Counted from the stretch's first letter, positions 44,883 through 53,504 are shown. The stretch is 64,000 bases of DNA from Lachnospiraceae bacterium (GCA_022483465.1 JAKVNF010000001.1:1178001-1242000); one strand, 5' to 3'. Program-made: numbers and translations. Notes: generated by a model not told the origin, from the sequence alone.

Positions 44883-45635
44883 TTATGCCTTGTCCGCGCG
44901 GTATCCCGCCTCTTTCAGGACCTCCAGTGCCATCGCCGGGTAGTTCGTGATGACCGCATGCACGCCCTTTGCCGCACACCAGAGGATGTCCTCCTTCGTG
45001 TTGACGGTCCAGACATTGACATCCAGGCCTTCCCTGTCGGCCTGCTCCATGAAGTCCGGATACTGGAGGTTGTGGAAATCCGGGTGCAGGGCATTCACGC
45101 CGTACTTCTTCCCGTAGGCGGGCAGGTCAATCCAGCCGTCGCAGGTCAGAAATGCGGTCTTTGCCGCAGGGTTCAGGGTCTGGATCTTCCGGATACTGTA
45201 ATGGTTGAAGGAGGAGTAGAGGACACGGTCCTCCATCTTCTTCTCCCGCACCAGCTTCAGGACCTTCTCCTCGATGCCCTCGTAGAAGAAAAGGCCCGTC
45301 TTGAGCTCGATGTTGATCATAAGTCCCGTGGGCTGGATGAGATCCAGCACCTCTGCCATCGTCGGGATCTGCGCATGGGGATAGTCCGGGAAGGTCTTGT
45401 GGAACTCAAACCCGCGCAGCTCCTCCAGCGTGTAGTCCTTCACAAAGCCGGTGCCATTGCTGGTCCTGTCGATCCGCTCGTCGTGGCAGACGACGATCTG
45501 CCCGTCCTTGGTCAGCTGGATGTCCAGCTCAATGCCGTCCGCGCCGACCTTTGCCGCCTCGGCATATGCCGGCAGCGTGTTCTCCGGGAGCGTGCCGCTC
45601 GCTCCCCGGTGTGCCCAAACTTGTACTGTATTCAC
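44883..45635 (-). CDS. Glycerophosphodiester phosphodiesterase
   Basis: A 250-residue GDPD-family enzyme that splits glycerophosphodiesters into glycerol 3-phosphate and an alcohol. AHRGASG with the catalytic His, ENTLPAY, the metal-binding ELDIQLTKDG and CHDE motifs are all present. No signal peptide, so probably cytoplasmic (UgpQ-like). The start is GTG at 45635 with AAGGAGG well placed upstream. Downstream of a disrupted sugar ABC-transporter locus. Confidence 0.93.
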   Translation of the reverse strand: MNTVQVWAHRGASGTLPENTLPAYAEAAKVGADGIELDIQLTKDGQIVVCHDERIDRTSNGTGFVKDYTLEELRGFEFHKTFPDYPHAQIPTMAEVLDLIQPTGLMINIELKTGLFFYEGIEEKVLKLVREKKMEDRVLYSSFNHYSIRKIQTLNPAAKTAFLTCDGWIDLPAYGKKYGVNALHPDFHNLQYPDFMEQADREGLDVNVWTVNTKEDILWCAAKGVHAVITNYPAMALEVLKEAGYRADKA

Positions 45636-45759
45636 GGTGTTTCCTCCTTACGTTCTGCTGTGTTTTCAGTGTAGCACGTCTTTTGCCTGATGTTGAAAAA
45701 ACCTGAAGCGGCTGCCCACTCCGGGTCTTTTGGTCTTATGCAAGGCCGCACGTTGGATC

Positions 45760-46103
45760 TTACGAGTTGACGATGTTGTAATCCGAGATCGCCTTGTTGA
45801 TCTCCGATGCGATGGTGTCGACCGCATCCTGGGGATCCTCATTGTTGTTGCGCATGTCCTCGATGCCGCTCTCCACATCCTGTCTAGCCTCAGAGAGTTC
45901 ATCAGCCTGTCGTCGATCCAGAGTTCTCCGCCCGTGATCTCCTCCAGGCCGGCGATCATGCGCAGGAGCGTAGACTTGCCGCAGCCCGAGGGGCCAACCA
46001 GCACCACAAACTCGTGTTCTCCGATCTCCAGGGAGAAGTCCTCGACCGTGCGGATGCCCCTCTTGTATTCTTTGCTGATATGCGACAGCGAAATGGTGGA
46101 CAT
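45760..46103 (-). pseudogene. Deletion scar joining an MsmK-type ATPase to a sugar-binding protein
   Basis: The minus strand starts as a normal sugar ABC-transporter ATPase ([14 protein letters not shown], Walker [10 protein letters not shown]) for about 69 residues. At about 45898 homology stops. In another frame the DNA then encodes the C-terminal end of an extracellular solute-binding protein ([24 protein letters not shown]) with its stop at 45760. The ATPase frame reads through to 45666 as nonsense. This looks like an internal deletion that fused the first and another gene of a transporter cluster. AGAGGAG precedes the ATG. Confidence 0.75.
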
Positions 46104-46432
46104 AGATCTCCTCTGCCGTTGCGGTTCTGAAATCGATTGCGGTGGGTATTCCAGGAAACCGGGGTAAAATGGAAATGAATCCGAAGTTAGATTTTCATGA
46201 GATTTGGTGAAATGTGGGGAAAATCAGGTTAGGCAGAGGAAAAACCCCGGTAAAGTCCCGGGCTGTCAAGGGCCGAAACCGGCGAAACGGCGCGGAAATG
46301 CGGATTCTCCCACTAACGCTAAATTTTACAACTGTCATTTCTCCATGAAACAACAGCAAGTGCATTTCAACGGATTGCCGTTGCAAAGCTTTCCCGGCGC
46401 GCCGGATTTTTCCGAATTCGGCCAAAGGGCGC
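46104..46432. other. Spacer between the transporter scar and galT
   Basis: About 330 bp, no gene recognised. It holds the upstream region of the scarred ATPase gene and AT-rich stretches that may carry its former promoter. Confidence 0.45.
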
Positions 46433-46476
46433 AAAAAATGCCTCCCGGACAGGACCGCTCCTGTCCGGAAGGCATT
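46433..46476 (-). terminator. Terminator of galT
   Basis: On the minus strand ATGCCTTCCGGACAGGA pairs with TCCTGTCCGGGAGGCAT, followed by TTTTTT. Confidence 0.88.
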
Positions 46477-46503
46477 GCTTTGATTCCGAATCTTTTTGTG
46501 TTC

Positions 46504-48051
46504 TCAGCGCACGGAGGCCGCAAACCTGCGGAAGGCTTCCCGCCCCTCCTCCGTGTCCTTGTAGACCCCGGCATCCTCGAGGACGCCCGCAAAGACGAGA
46601 CCGATCTCCTCCTGCAGGATCGAGATAAGCGCCTCCTTCGAGGCGGGCTGGTTCTTCACGTTCTCCGGTGCGTAGGCCGGGTGCTTTTTCAGGATCTCCT
46701 GCATCCAGGCCGCATGGGAGGCGATCTCCGGCACGTCCGCCGGGTTCTTCCCCGCAAGGACCGTGTCCGCAAGAAGGTCCATCTCTTTCAGGAGCCGCGC
46801 CGGCAGCACTGCAAGGCCCATGACCTCGATGAGGCCGATATTCTCCTTCTTGATGTGGTGCTTCTCCTGGTGGGGATGGAAGATGCCAAGCGGATACTCC
46901 TCTGTGGTCCGATTGTTCCGAAGGACCAGGTCGAGCTCATACTTCCCGTCCCGCATCCTGGCGATCGGCGTGATCGTGTTGTGGGGCGTATCCCCGGTAA
47001 AGGCAAGGATGTCCGCGACGGAGTCGCTGTATCCCCGCCATGCGGTGAGGATCCGATCCGCAAGCTCCACGAGGCGGTCGGGATTTTCCGCATCCAGGCG
47101 GATCACCGACATCGGCCAGTGCACGATGCCGGCCTCCACGTCGGCAAAGCCGGGGAAGGAGAGCTTCTCCCGAATGCCCGCCTTTGCCATCGCAAAGGTG
47201 TACCGGCCGCCCTGGAAGTGCTCGTGGGTCAGGATCGAGCCCCCGACGATCGGCAGATCTGCATTGGAGCCCACGGTGTAGTGGGGGAAGAGCTGCAGAA
47301 AGGCCAGGAGCCGTGCAAAGGTCGCCCGCTCGATCTTCATCGGCGTGTGGGAGGCGGAGAGCACGATGCAGTGCTCATTGTAGTAGACATAGGGGGAGTA
47401 CTGCAGGTACCACCGGGTGCCCGCCAGCTCCAGCGGAATCAGGCGGATCGTCTGCCTTGCCGGGTGATCCAGACGTCCCGCATACCCCTCATTCTGGGGG
47501 CAGAGCAGGCACTTGGGATAGCTGTCCTGCTTCTTTTTGAGCGCCGCGGCGATGGCCTTCGGGTCCTTCTCCGGCTTGGAGAGGTTGATCGTGATGTCCA
47601 TGTCCCCGTAGGCTGTCTTCGTGACCCACTTCCGGTCCTTGGCCACCCGGTAGGTCCGGATGTAGTCGCTGTCCCGAGAGAGCTGATAGAAGTAGTCCGT
47701 CGCCTTCTCCGGGCTCTCCTGGTAGCGGCGCCAGAACTCCCGGATCACCTCCGAGGGGCGCGGGGTGAGGCACCCCATGAGCTTCGTGTCAAACAGATCC
47801 CGGGAGGCGATGCCCTCCTCGATGACGCCCCGGGCCGCTGCATCGTCCAGAAGATCCCGGAGAATCGGCTCCAGGGGCTGGTCCTTCGCCTCGATGGTAT
47901 CCGCGTCAAAGTCCGAACCCGGGTCCTGCTGCAGACAGGCAAAGAGGAGGTTTGCCGCATACCGCCGGTCCTCCTCCCCGATCAGTCCCTTTGCCAGGGC
48001 ATAGGCCACCAGGGACCGAACTCCATCTTCCACTCTTGTCTCGTCACGCAT
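46504..48051 (-). CDS. galT: Galactose-1-phosphate uridylyltransferase, class II
   Basis: A 515-residue Leloir-pathway enzyme exchanging UMP between UDP-glucose and galactose 1-phosphate. It is the Firmicutes-type GalT, recognised by SYPKCLLCPQNEGY, GGSILTHEHFQGG and the HPHQEKHHIKKENIGLIEV region (quoted in part: FHPHQEKHHIKKEN). The frame opens at 48135, but GGGAGGGAA before the ATG at 48051 sets the start. It is divergent from an AraC-type regulator, its probable controller. galK and galE are not in the window. Confidence 0.93.
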   Translation of the reverse strand: MRDETRVEDGVRSLVAYALAKGLIGEEDRRYAANLLFACLQQDPGSDFDADTIEAKDQPLEPILRDLLDDAAARGVIEEGIASRDLFDTKLMGCLTPRPSEVIREFWRRYQESPEKATDYFYQLSRDSDYIRTYRVAKDRKWVTKTAYGDMDITINLSKPEKDPKAIAAALKKKQDSYPKCLLCPQNEGYAGRLDHPARQTIRLIPLELAGTRWYLQYSPYVYYNEHCIVLSASHTPMKIERATFARLLAFLQLFPHYTVGSNADLPIVGGSILTHEHFQGGRYTFAMAKAGIREKLSFPGFADVEAGIVHWPMSVIRLDAENPDRLVELADRILTAWRGYSDSVADILAFTGDTPHNTITPIARMRDGKYELDLVLRNNRTTEEYPLGIFHPHQEKHHIKKENIGLIEVMGLAVLPARLLKEMDLLADTVLAGKNPADVPEIASHAAWMQEILKKHPAYAPENVKNQPASKEALISILQEEIGLVFAGVLEDAGVYKDTEEGREAFRRFAASVR

Positions 48052-48212
48052 GTGCTGTTCCCTCCCGCTTTCTGCGCGGCTTTCGCCATTTCTCACTACT
48101 ATATTTATCATCGCCGCCATCGGTCTTTCCTGCAAGGAACATTGGTTTCAGGATTTTGTCATTTTGTTGCAGGGATGGTAGACTGAAGTCCGGAATGAAA
48201 AGGAGGCAGACA

Positions 48213-49049
48213 TTGGATTACAAAAAGAGCAACAAGGTGGAGCGAAAGTCCCTGGTCTCCCTCTCGGTCTACAACTGCGGCTCCCAGAAGTGTCCCCCCT
48301 CCTACGTGTGGGGACCCGGCGTGCGGGATCACTATCTGATCCACTACATCGTATCCGGAAAGGGGACCTTCTGTGCAGAGGAACAGCAGTATCCGCTGGA
48401 GGCGGGGGACTGCTTTCTCGCGCGGCCCGGACAGAAAATCTGGTACCGGGCGGACATCCGCGACCCCTGGGAGTACGTCTGGGTCGGCTTTGCCGGGGCA
48501 GATGCTGCGGCCATCGTGACCGCCACGGACTTCTCCCCCGAGGCGCCGGTTCTTCGCGCCCTTCCCTACGGAGAGCTTTTGCGGGAAAAGCTCCTCGCCG
48601 TCAGCGCCGCCTACGGCAACACCTATGCCCACTCCATCGCGATGACCGGTGCCCTCTACAGCGCCCTCTCGGTGCTGGTTGCCCACTCCCACAAGGAGGA
48701 CCTGCCGATGGGAAGGGACGTGGTCCTCACCCGCCGGGCGATCTCCTTCATCGACGGCCACTACGCCCTGAACATCTCCGTGGATGACATCGCGGGGTTT
48801 GTGGGTCTCTCCCGGAGCCAGCTCTTCCGCCTGTTCCGCGACAACCTGCACACCTCCCCAAAACAGTACCTGGAGAACTACCGGGCGCGGCGCGCCTGCC
48901 TCCTGCTGCAGGAGACCGATCTACCGATCCGGGTGATCTCCGCCTCCGTGGGGATCGAGGACGCCACCTACTTCTCCAAGCTCTTCAAGAAGGCCGTCGG
49001 CCTCTCCCCGGTCCGGTACCGGGAGGAGCACACCCAGTCCGGCACCTGA
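48213..49049 (+). CDS. AraC-family regulator (MsmR type)
   Basis: A 278-residue regulator with a cupin-like N-terminal domain (DHYLIHYIVSGKGTF, GDCFLARPGQ) and two C-terminal helix-turn-helix motifs (VGLSRSQLFRLFRDNL and FSKLFKKAVGLSP). The start is taken as TTG at 48213 because AAAAGGAGG is correctly spaced for it, whereas an upstream ATG at 48195 has no site. It is divergent from galT and near an MsmK-type relic, so alpha-galactoside or multiple-sugar control is plausible. Confidence 0.87.
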   Translation: MDYKKSNKVERKSLVSLSVYNCGSQKCPPSYVWGPGVRDHYLIHYIVSGKGTFCAEEQQYPLEAGDCFLARPGQKIWYRADIRDPWEYVWVGFAGADAAAIVTATDFSPEAPVLRALPYGELLREKLLAVSAAYGNTYAHSIAMTGALYSALSVLVAHSHKEDLPMGRDVVLTRRAISFIDGHYALNISVDDIAGFVGLSRSQLFRLFRDNLHTSPKQYLENYRARRACLLLQETDLPIRVISASVGIEDATYFSKLFKKAVGLSPVRYREEHTQSGT

Positions 49050-49100
49050 GCGCAGGCCAAGCTTCTGGCAAATCCCGAAACTTTTTTCTGAAATAGCGTA

Positions 49101-49138
49101 AGACGCCTGTCTGCCGATGCGGCAGACAGGCGTCTTTT
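49101..49138 (+). terminator. Terminator of the AraC-type gene
   Basis: AGACGCCTGTCTGCC pairs perfectly with GGCAGACAGGCGTCT, followed by TTTT. Confidence 0.9.
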
Positions 49139-49139
49139 C

Positions 49140-49365
49140 GGTTGCATGGATTCGATGAAAGCGAAGCGCGGAAGATGTCCGCAACATCCTTCTGGTCTTC
49201 AATGTCTCAAGATCATTTGAAATGTGGTCTCCAAGAAGGTCGATGTCCGTTGTAGCTCTCGTAAAGTCATCTGTATACAAACCATAGAGGAGGATGCCGC
49301 CTTTCAGCGTAAAATCATCTGCGTATCTGGAAACAGAAATCCGATAAAGTCCGTATAATGGTGCA
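49140..49365 (-). pseudogene. AbiEii-type nucleotidyltransferase relic
   Basis: The minus strand encodes part of an AbiEii/AbiGii toxin-like nucleotidyltransferase: DDFTLKGGILLYG followed by RATTDIDLLGDHISND. After this the homology shifts frame (EDQKDVADIFRASL in the next frame) and soon ends at the terminator. No start codon lies upstream; the gene is cut at the left edge of the IS200-type region. The antitoxin partner AbiEi is not present. It is dead by truncation at both ends and a frameshift. Confidence 0.6.
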
Positions 49366-49418
49366 AATTCAATAATTCAAAAGAGCCAATGGCTCAACTC
49401 AATATTACATTGAATCAC

Positions 49419-49526
49419 AACCCCCGCTTCAAGCGGGGGTTGCATGTGCCCTATAAGGGCAGACTGCTAGCAGCCCCTAAAAGGGGCAGTTGACAAGCAC
49501 TATTGCTTGCAACCCCTGAAAGGGGT
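49419..49526. repeat. Array of short GC-rich hairpins downstream of tnpA
   Basis: Six inverted repeats in about 110 bp: AACCCCCGCTT with its complement (49419-49441), GCCCTATAAGGGC (49448-49460), CTGCTAGCAG (49464-49473), GCCCCTAAAAGGGGC (49473-49487), CAAGCA/TGCTTG (49494-49509) and ACCCCTGAAAGGGGT (49512-49526). They lie right behind the stop of the TnpA gene, read on the minus strand. Confidence 0.75.
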
Positions 49527-49529
49527 CAC

Positions 49530-49943
49530 TCAATCGTTGTCTCTCATTGATTCCTTGTACTGATCCTCAATGTATTTCTTCACCGTGGCTTCATCGATAT
49601 TGCCAATTGTTTCCACATAGTATCCTCTTGCCCAGAATTCTTTGTCTCCTCTCTGCTTGAATTCCGGATGCTTGTCGAAGATCATCAGTGCACTCTTCCC
49701 CTTCAGGTATCCCATGAAGCTCGATACACTGTACTTCAGCGGCAACTCTACGCAAAGATGTACATGATCTGGCATCACCGCTCCAGCAGTAATTCTGACA
49801 TGCTTGTAATCGCACAATGTCTTGATGATTCCGACCACATCGGTTCGCACCACTCCCCACATTTTCTTCCTGCGATACTTTGGTATGAAAACAATATGGT
49901 ATTGGCACCTCCATTTGGTGTGTGTTAAACTTTCGTTGTCCAT
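49530..49943 (-). CDS. tnpA: IS200-family transposase TnpA (Y1 HUH)
   Basis: A 137-residue single-strand transposase. The HUH metal motif is seen as HVHLCVELP and the nucleophile Tyr in the YVETIGNIDEATVKKYI helix. Length matches IS200 TnpA; no tnpB is adjacent. AAAGGAGG precedes the ATG. The upstream promoter region is cut by the IS1111-type element, so expression may be impaired. Confidence 0.9.
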   Translation of the reverse strand: MDNESLTHTKWRCQYHIVFIPKYRRKKMWGVVRTDVVGIIKTLCDYKHVRITAGAVMPDHVHLCVELPLKYSVSSFMGYLKGKSALMIFDKHPEFKQRGDKEFWARGYYVETIGNIDEATVKKYIEDQYKESMRDND

Positions 49944-50080
49944 TTGGACACGCCTCCTTTGGCTATTTAGACAATATGTAATGGCCCCCGAGTTTTGTAG
50001 TCATCGAGGATTAGCCGTATACTCTATAACGTATTCAAAGAGTTACAGCATACCATCATACAAAATCGGAGGCCATTGAC

Positions 50081-51220
50081 ATGGAGTATAGCACAGTGTT
50101 TGTTGGAATGGATGTCCATAAAGACACTTTCTCGGTTTGTTGTTACACATACGAGGATGACAAGTGCAGATTCAAGCGCACCTTTAGTTCTGATTACAAA
50201 AATGTGCTCCAATATATCGCCAGCATGCACAAACAGTATGGTGAAAAAGCAAATTTCGTCACCGCATATGAAGCTGGCTGCCTTGGGTATTCACTGTACA
50301 ATCAGCTTACCGCTCATAATGTAGAGTGTATTATCATGGCTCCGACAACCATGGCCAAGACTGCAAACGCCGGAAAGCACAAAACAGACCGTCTGGATTC
50401 TGAAATGATTGCCAAGTGTCTTGCCGACAGAAACTATCATGCAGTCCATATTCCTACTGAGGAGGATGACCAGGTCAAAGAATACATTCGCATGCGCGAT
50501 GATCATAAATTGGCATTGAAGAAAATCAAACAGCAGATTCTTGCATTCTGCCTCCGCCGAGGACTGCATTATTCAGATCCAGATTCAAAGTCCAAACCTC
50601 ATAACTGGACACAGAAACATCTCAAATGGCTCAGAGACCAGGCTTCTGCTCTGAATGGAGAATACAAAGATGCCCTTGAGGAATATCTGGGGACCTTCGA
50701 TTATCTGACCGATAAGATCACACGTCTTGACCAGAAGATCGAGGAGATCTCTCAGAAAGATACCTATCGCGAGAAGGTCAAACATCTCTCATGTTTCATC
50801 GGAGTCAAAACGGTCACCGCAATGGGAGTTCTTTCCGAGGTGGGTGACTTTAGCCGGTTTAAATCGGCTGAGCAGTTTGCCTCCTATCTTGGTCTTGTAC
50901 CAGGGGAGAATTCAAGTGGCGGATCCAGAAATATGCTGTCACTGACCAAAGCAGGAAATTGTCATGTGCGCAGACTGTTGATTGAATCTGCACAAAGCTA
51001 CGCAAGAGGCAGAATCGGAGCTAAATCCAAAGAACTTCTAAAACGCCAGGAGGGAGTAGAGCCCAAGTATGTGGCATATGCAGATAAAGCCAATGAACGG
51101 CTGCGCAGGAAGTTTTACAGGCTTACGGAAGACGGGAAGATCAGAAATGTGGCTGTTGCAGCTGTTGCGCACGAGCTTTCCTGCTTCATCTGGGGAATGA
51201 TGACAGATCATGTGGCGTAA
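50081..51220 (+). CDS. IS110-family DEDD transposase
   Basis: A 379-residue RNA-guided-type recombinase. The N-terminal RuvC-like DEDD domain begins FVGMDVHKDTF and continues with TDRLDSEMIAKCL; the C-terminal Tnp_20 domain contains GVLSEVGDFSRF and the serine region GNCHVRRLLIESAQSYARG. Full length and without frameshift. GGAGG precedes the ATG. The long non-coding tail behind it is the likely guide RNA source. Confidence 0.92.
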   Translation: MEYSTVFVGMDVHKDTFSVCCYTYEDDKCRFKRTFSSDYKNVLQYIASMHKQYGEKANFVTAYEAGCLGYSLYNQLTAHNVECIIMAPTTMAKTANAGKHKTDRLDSEMIAKCLADRNYHAVHIPTEEDDQVKEYIRMRDDHKLALKKIKQQILAFCLRRGLHYSDPDSKSKPHNWTQKHLKWLRDQASALNGEYKDALEEYLGTFDYLTDKITRLDQKIEEISQKDTYREKVKHLSCFIGVKTVTAMGVLSEVGDFSRFKSAEQFASYLGLVPGENSSGGSRNMLSLTKAGNCHVRRLLIESAQSYARGRIGAKSKELLKRQEGVEPKYVAYADKANERLRRKFYRLTEDGKIRNVAVAAVAHELSCFIWGMMTDHVA

Positions 51221-51229
51221 TGAAACAAG

Positions 51230-51657
51230 TGGGGTACATCTGCTGGAACGCTGTTGTCAAGACTGCTACGCACCGCCGTAGGCGGCAAGGTCTTGACATC
51301 ATCGTTCAGCAGATGTCAGCGATCATTAGGCAGTAAGCGGGATAAGCCGCTTACTGCGGCTGAGCAAAATCGAAGGCACCTTGAGGTGGTATTGAAGTCC
51401 TTCAAGGTTTGGGCTATCTGCGACAAATCTATGTTGACACAGACAGTAATATTTCTGTGATTCACGTTTTTAGACGGCAGAGCCCGCGGCGGACCATTGG
51501 CCTGTTGGTAAGGAGCAATCCGAATCCACGTATATCAGAGTGGTCAAATGCCGGTGAACTGAGATTCGATGCCACCTCAAGATGCCTTCGGTCAGGGAGT
51601 ACATGGCCAGCCAGGACTACAAAAGTTTGCGGGTGACACCCGGAAGGTCTTGACAAG
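51230..51657 (+). ncRNA. Candidate guide RNA (bridge/seek RNA) of the IS1111-type element
   Basis: An 80-base hairpin at 51237-51316 (ATCTGCTG with CAGCAGAT, inner TGTCAAGAC with GTCTTGACA) is followed by GCAGTAAGCGG/CCGCTTACTGC near 51331-51356. GAAGGCACCTTGAGGTGG (51372-51389) can pair with CCACCTCAAGATGCCTTC (51572-51589) at 17 of 18 positions, closing a large domain. AAGGTCTTGACA occurs at 51288 and again at 51644 near the right end. The position matches known guide RNAs of IS1111 elements; the RNA itself is inferred. Confidence 0.55.
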
Positions 51658-51670
51658 GGCCATTACATAT

Positions 51671-51791
51671 CAGATTTGTGCTTGCCAGCCAAATCTATTT
51701 TACGCCAAAGGAGGCTTTTTCAAGCCGATTCTACGCTACTGCTTATTCCATTCTCCCCAGCATAGCTGGGGGTTTAGGCCAATTCAATAAT
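51671..51791 (+). other. Orphan IS200-type end sequence
   Basis: AGATTTG/CAAATCT hairpin, then GCCAAAGGAGGC, the same sequence that forms the tnpA ribosome binding region (complement at 49951-49962), then a CCCCAGCATAGCTGGGG hairpin and AATTCAATAAT (51781-51791). The same 11 bp stand at 49366-49376. It appears to be the other side of the IS200-type unit, separated by the IS1111-type insertion and by some loss of sequence. Confidence 0.45.
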
Positions 51792-51889
51792 GTGGGACAA
51801 CTTGTCTCATATTTTTAGCGTGGTTCACCCGAGCGTTGGTATAGGAAGAACAGATGACAGAAGCTGCTTCACCATTATTTCAAACCATA

Positions 51890-52873
51890 TCACTTCAAAT
51901 ATTCTCTCGGTGTAGTGTGGTAATATTCCCTGAAAGCCTTATAAAAATTGCTGCTGTTGCTGTACCCAAGCATGGCAGCAATCTCTTCGATTGAGAGAGT
52001 TGTGTTTTTCAGAAGAAGCACCGCTCTCTCCATTCTCTTTTCCAGAAGGATTTCTGTAAATTTCCGCCCCGTCTCCTTATGCAAAAGCGCAGAGATATAG
52101 TTTGGATGGTAGGAAAAGTGCGATGCGATATCTTTTAACGTAACTACGTCGGAATGGTCTGCCATGTACTGCATGATCTTCTCTGAAAGCGAGAGTTGGG
52201 AGCTTCTGGTATTCTCCACACGGTAGCGTCTTGCAATCTGCAGAAACAGCGTCTGCAGCATGGATTTCAGCATTCTCTGGGTGTCGTCCCGTCGATCTGC
52301 ATACTCGATGACCATAGCCTCAAGCAGAGAACGGATCTCATGTTCTTTGCCGGAAGTAAGATGGATAAATTCATCGGAAAACTTGTTGGTCTGTGGCTCG
52401 ATGAAAAAGCGGAATAAGTCAGAATCTGTATACATGATCGGCAGATACTCTCTAAAGAATGTATCTTTTCTTATCAATACACCGATAATGACCAGCTCTG
52501 TTTCACTATCTCCCCGAAGCGCGTAGCCACTGTATGGCTGGCCTATATAACACTCATCCTCGCGGATGGTGATCAGGTTGTCATATTTATAAGAGAGCGC
52601 CTGATAGTCCTGCTGATAGGCGTAATTGATAAAGAAAAAGTCCTGCCTGTGGAAGGGCTCGTTGATAGAAGTCCCCTTGAACACGCAGATCAGGATATCC
52701 TCCTCTTCACTTCCGGGCCAGAAAGACGTAACATCTCCCTGCCTGCCTTCCTTCATCTGGTGAAAGGTGAGATCAAGAGAGCTGAATTCCTTCCCTAGTT
52801 TTTCTATTGCCAGTGCCAACATCTTAGGGCAATCTATAGATGCGTACCTCCCATTTCTGGATAAGTTAATCAT
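51890..52873 (-). CDS. AraC-family regulator
   Basis: A protein of about 327 residues. The N-terminal about 200 residues contain a cupin-like sensor; the last 100 form the AraC DNA-binding domain with FSYHPNYISALLHKETGRKF and the second unit YSNSSNFYKAFREYYHTTP. The ATG at 52873 is chosen over a TTG at 52885; neither has a strong ribosome site. It is divergent from the flavin-reductase-like gene, its likely target. Codon use is more AT-rich than in the flanks. Confidence 0.82.
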   Translation of the reverse strand: MINLSRNGRYASIDCPKMLALAIEKLGKEFSSLDLTFHQMKEGRQGDVTSFWPGSEEEDILICVFKGTSINEPFHRQDFFFINYAYQQDYQALSYKYDNLITIREDECYIGQPYSGYALRGDSETELVIIGVLIRKDTFFREYLPIMYTDSDLFRFFIEPQTNKFSDEFIHLTSGKEHEIRSLLEAMVIEYADRRDDTQRMLKSMLQTLFLQIARRYRVENTRSSQLSLSEKIMQYMADHSDVVTLKDIASHFSYHPNYISALLHKETGRKFTEILLEKRMERAVLLLKNTTLSIEEIAAMLGYSNSSNFYKAFREYYHTTPREYLK

Positions 52874-53001
52874 AGTCCAGGACAATAGAAATCACCACTA
52901 TTATTCTTAACATTCGGCGCTGTTTTCCAGGCCTCCATAGGTTATACTAGCATCAATAACTGCAAGACAAAGTGCCTGAAATATAGAAAGAGTGTTAAGA
53001 A

Positions 53002-53493
53002 ATGAAGAAATTAGCGACGAATACAGTATTATGCCTGCAGCCGGTTCCTCAGACGATCGTTTCCTGCAGGGGCAAAGACGGAAGAAACAACGCCCTGGTA
53101 GTCGGCTTTACGGCAAATGTGAGCCTTGATCCCGTGATGGTCATGACAGGCATTATGCCGTCCAGGTTTTCACATCATCTGGTGAAAGAGAGCGGATGTT
53201 TCGTCATCAATTTTCCGAAGAAAAGCTTCAAAAAAGAATATGACTATCTCGGATCAAAGTCCGGAAGAGACGGAGATAAGTTTGCTGCACTTGACCTGAA
53301 ATGGGAAGATGCAAAATATGTGGATGCTCCGATTTTGACGGACTGCCCGGTAAGCATTGAATGCAGCGTAGTGGAAAGCACGAAGCCTGGCACCCACGAA
53401 CTGTTCATCGGAAAAGTCGAGGCGGTTCACGTGGATGAGGAATATCTTGATACCAAAGGAAATATTCTCTGGGACAAGATTGACCTGATGTAA
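53002..53493 (+). CDS. Flavin reductase-like (FMN-binding split barrel) protein
   Basis: A 163-residue flavoprotein-type fold that may bind FMN and reduce flavin or serve as an electron donor. NALVVGFTANVSLDPVMV with a following SRFSHHLV and FVINFPKKS are typical for the family. Cytoplasmic. It is followed by the acetyltransferase gene after 11 bp, so the two form an operon divergent from the AraC-type regulator. Substrate unknown. Confidence 0.82.
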   Translation: MKKLATNTVLCLQPVPQTIVSCRGKDGRNNALVVGFTANVSLDPVMVMTGIMPSRFSHHLVKESGCFVINFPKKSFKKEYDYLGSKSGRDGDKFAALDLKWEDAKYVDAPILTDCPVSIECSVVESTKPGTHELFIGKVEAVHVDEEYLDTKGNILWDKIDLM

Positions 53494-53504
53494 GGAGTAC
53501 GGTT

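Larger units (their letters stand above)
49974..51670 (+). mobile_element. IS110-family element of the IS1111 type
   Basis: Perfect 13-bp inverted repeats ATATGTAATGGCC (49974-49986) and GGCCATTACATAT (51658-51670) flank a DEDD transposase gene and about 440 bp of structured non-coding DNA behind it. Subterminal inverted repeats and a long 3' non-coding end distinguish the IS1111 group from classical IS110. True tips may lie a few bases outside the repeats. No target duplication is seen, as expected. Confidence 0.78.

Noticed and set aside
49419-49526. Possible CRISPR array
   Set aside because: The hairpins differ in sequence and spacing and there are no constant repeats with spacers; no cas genes are nearby.
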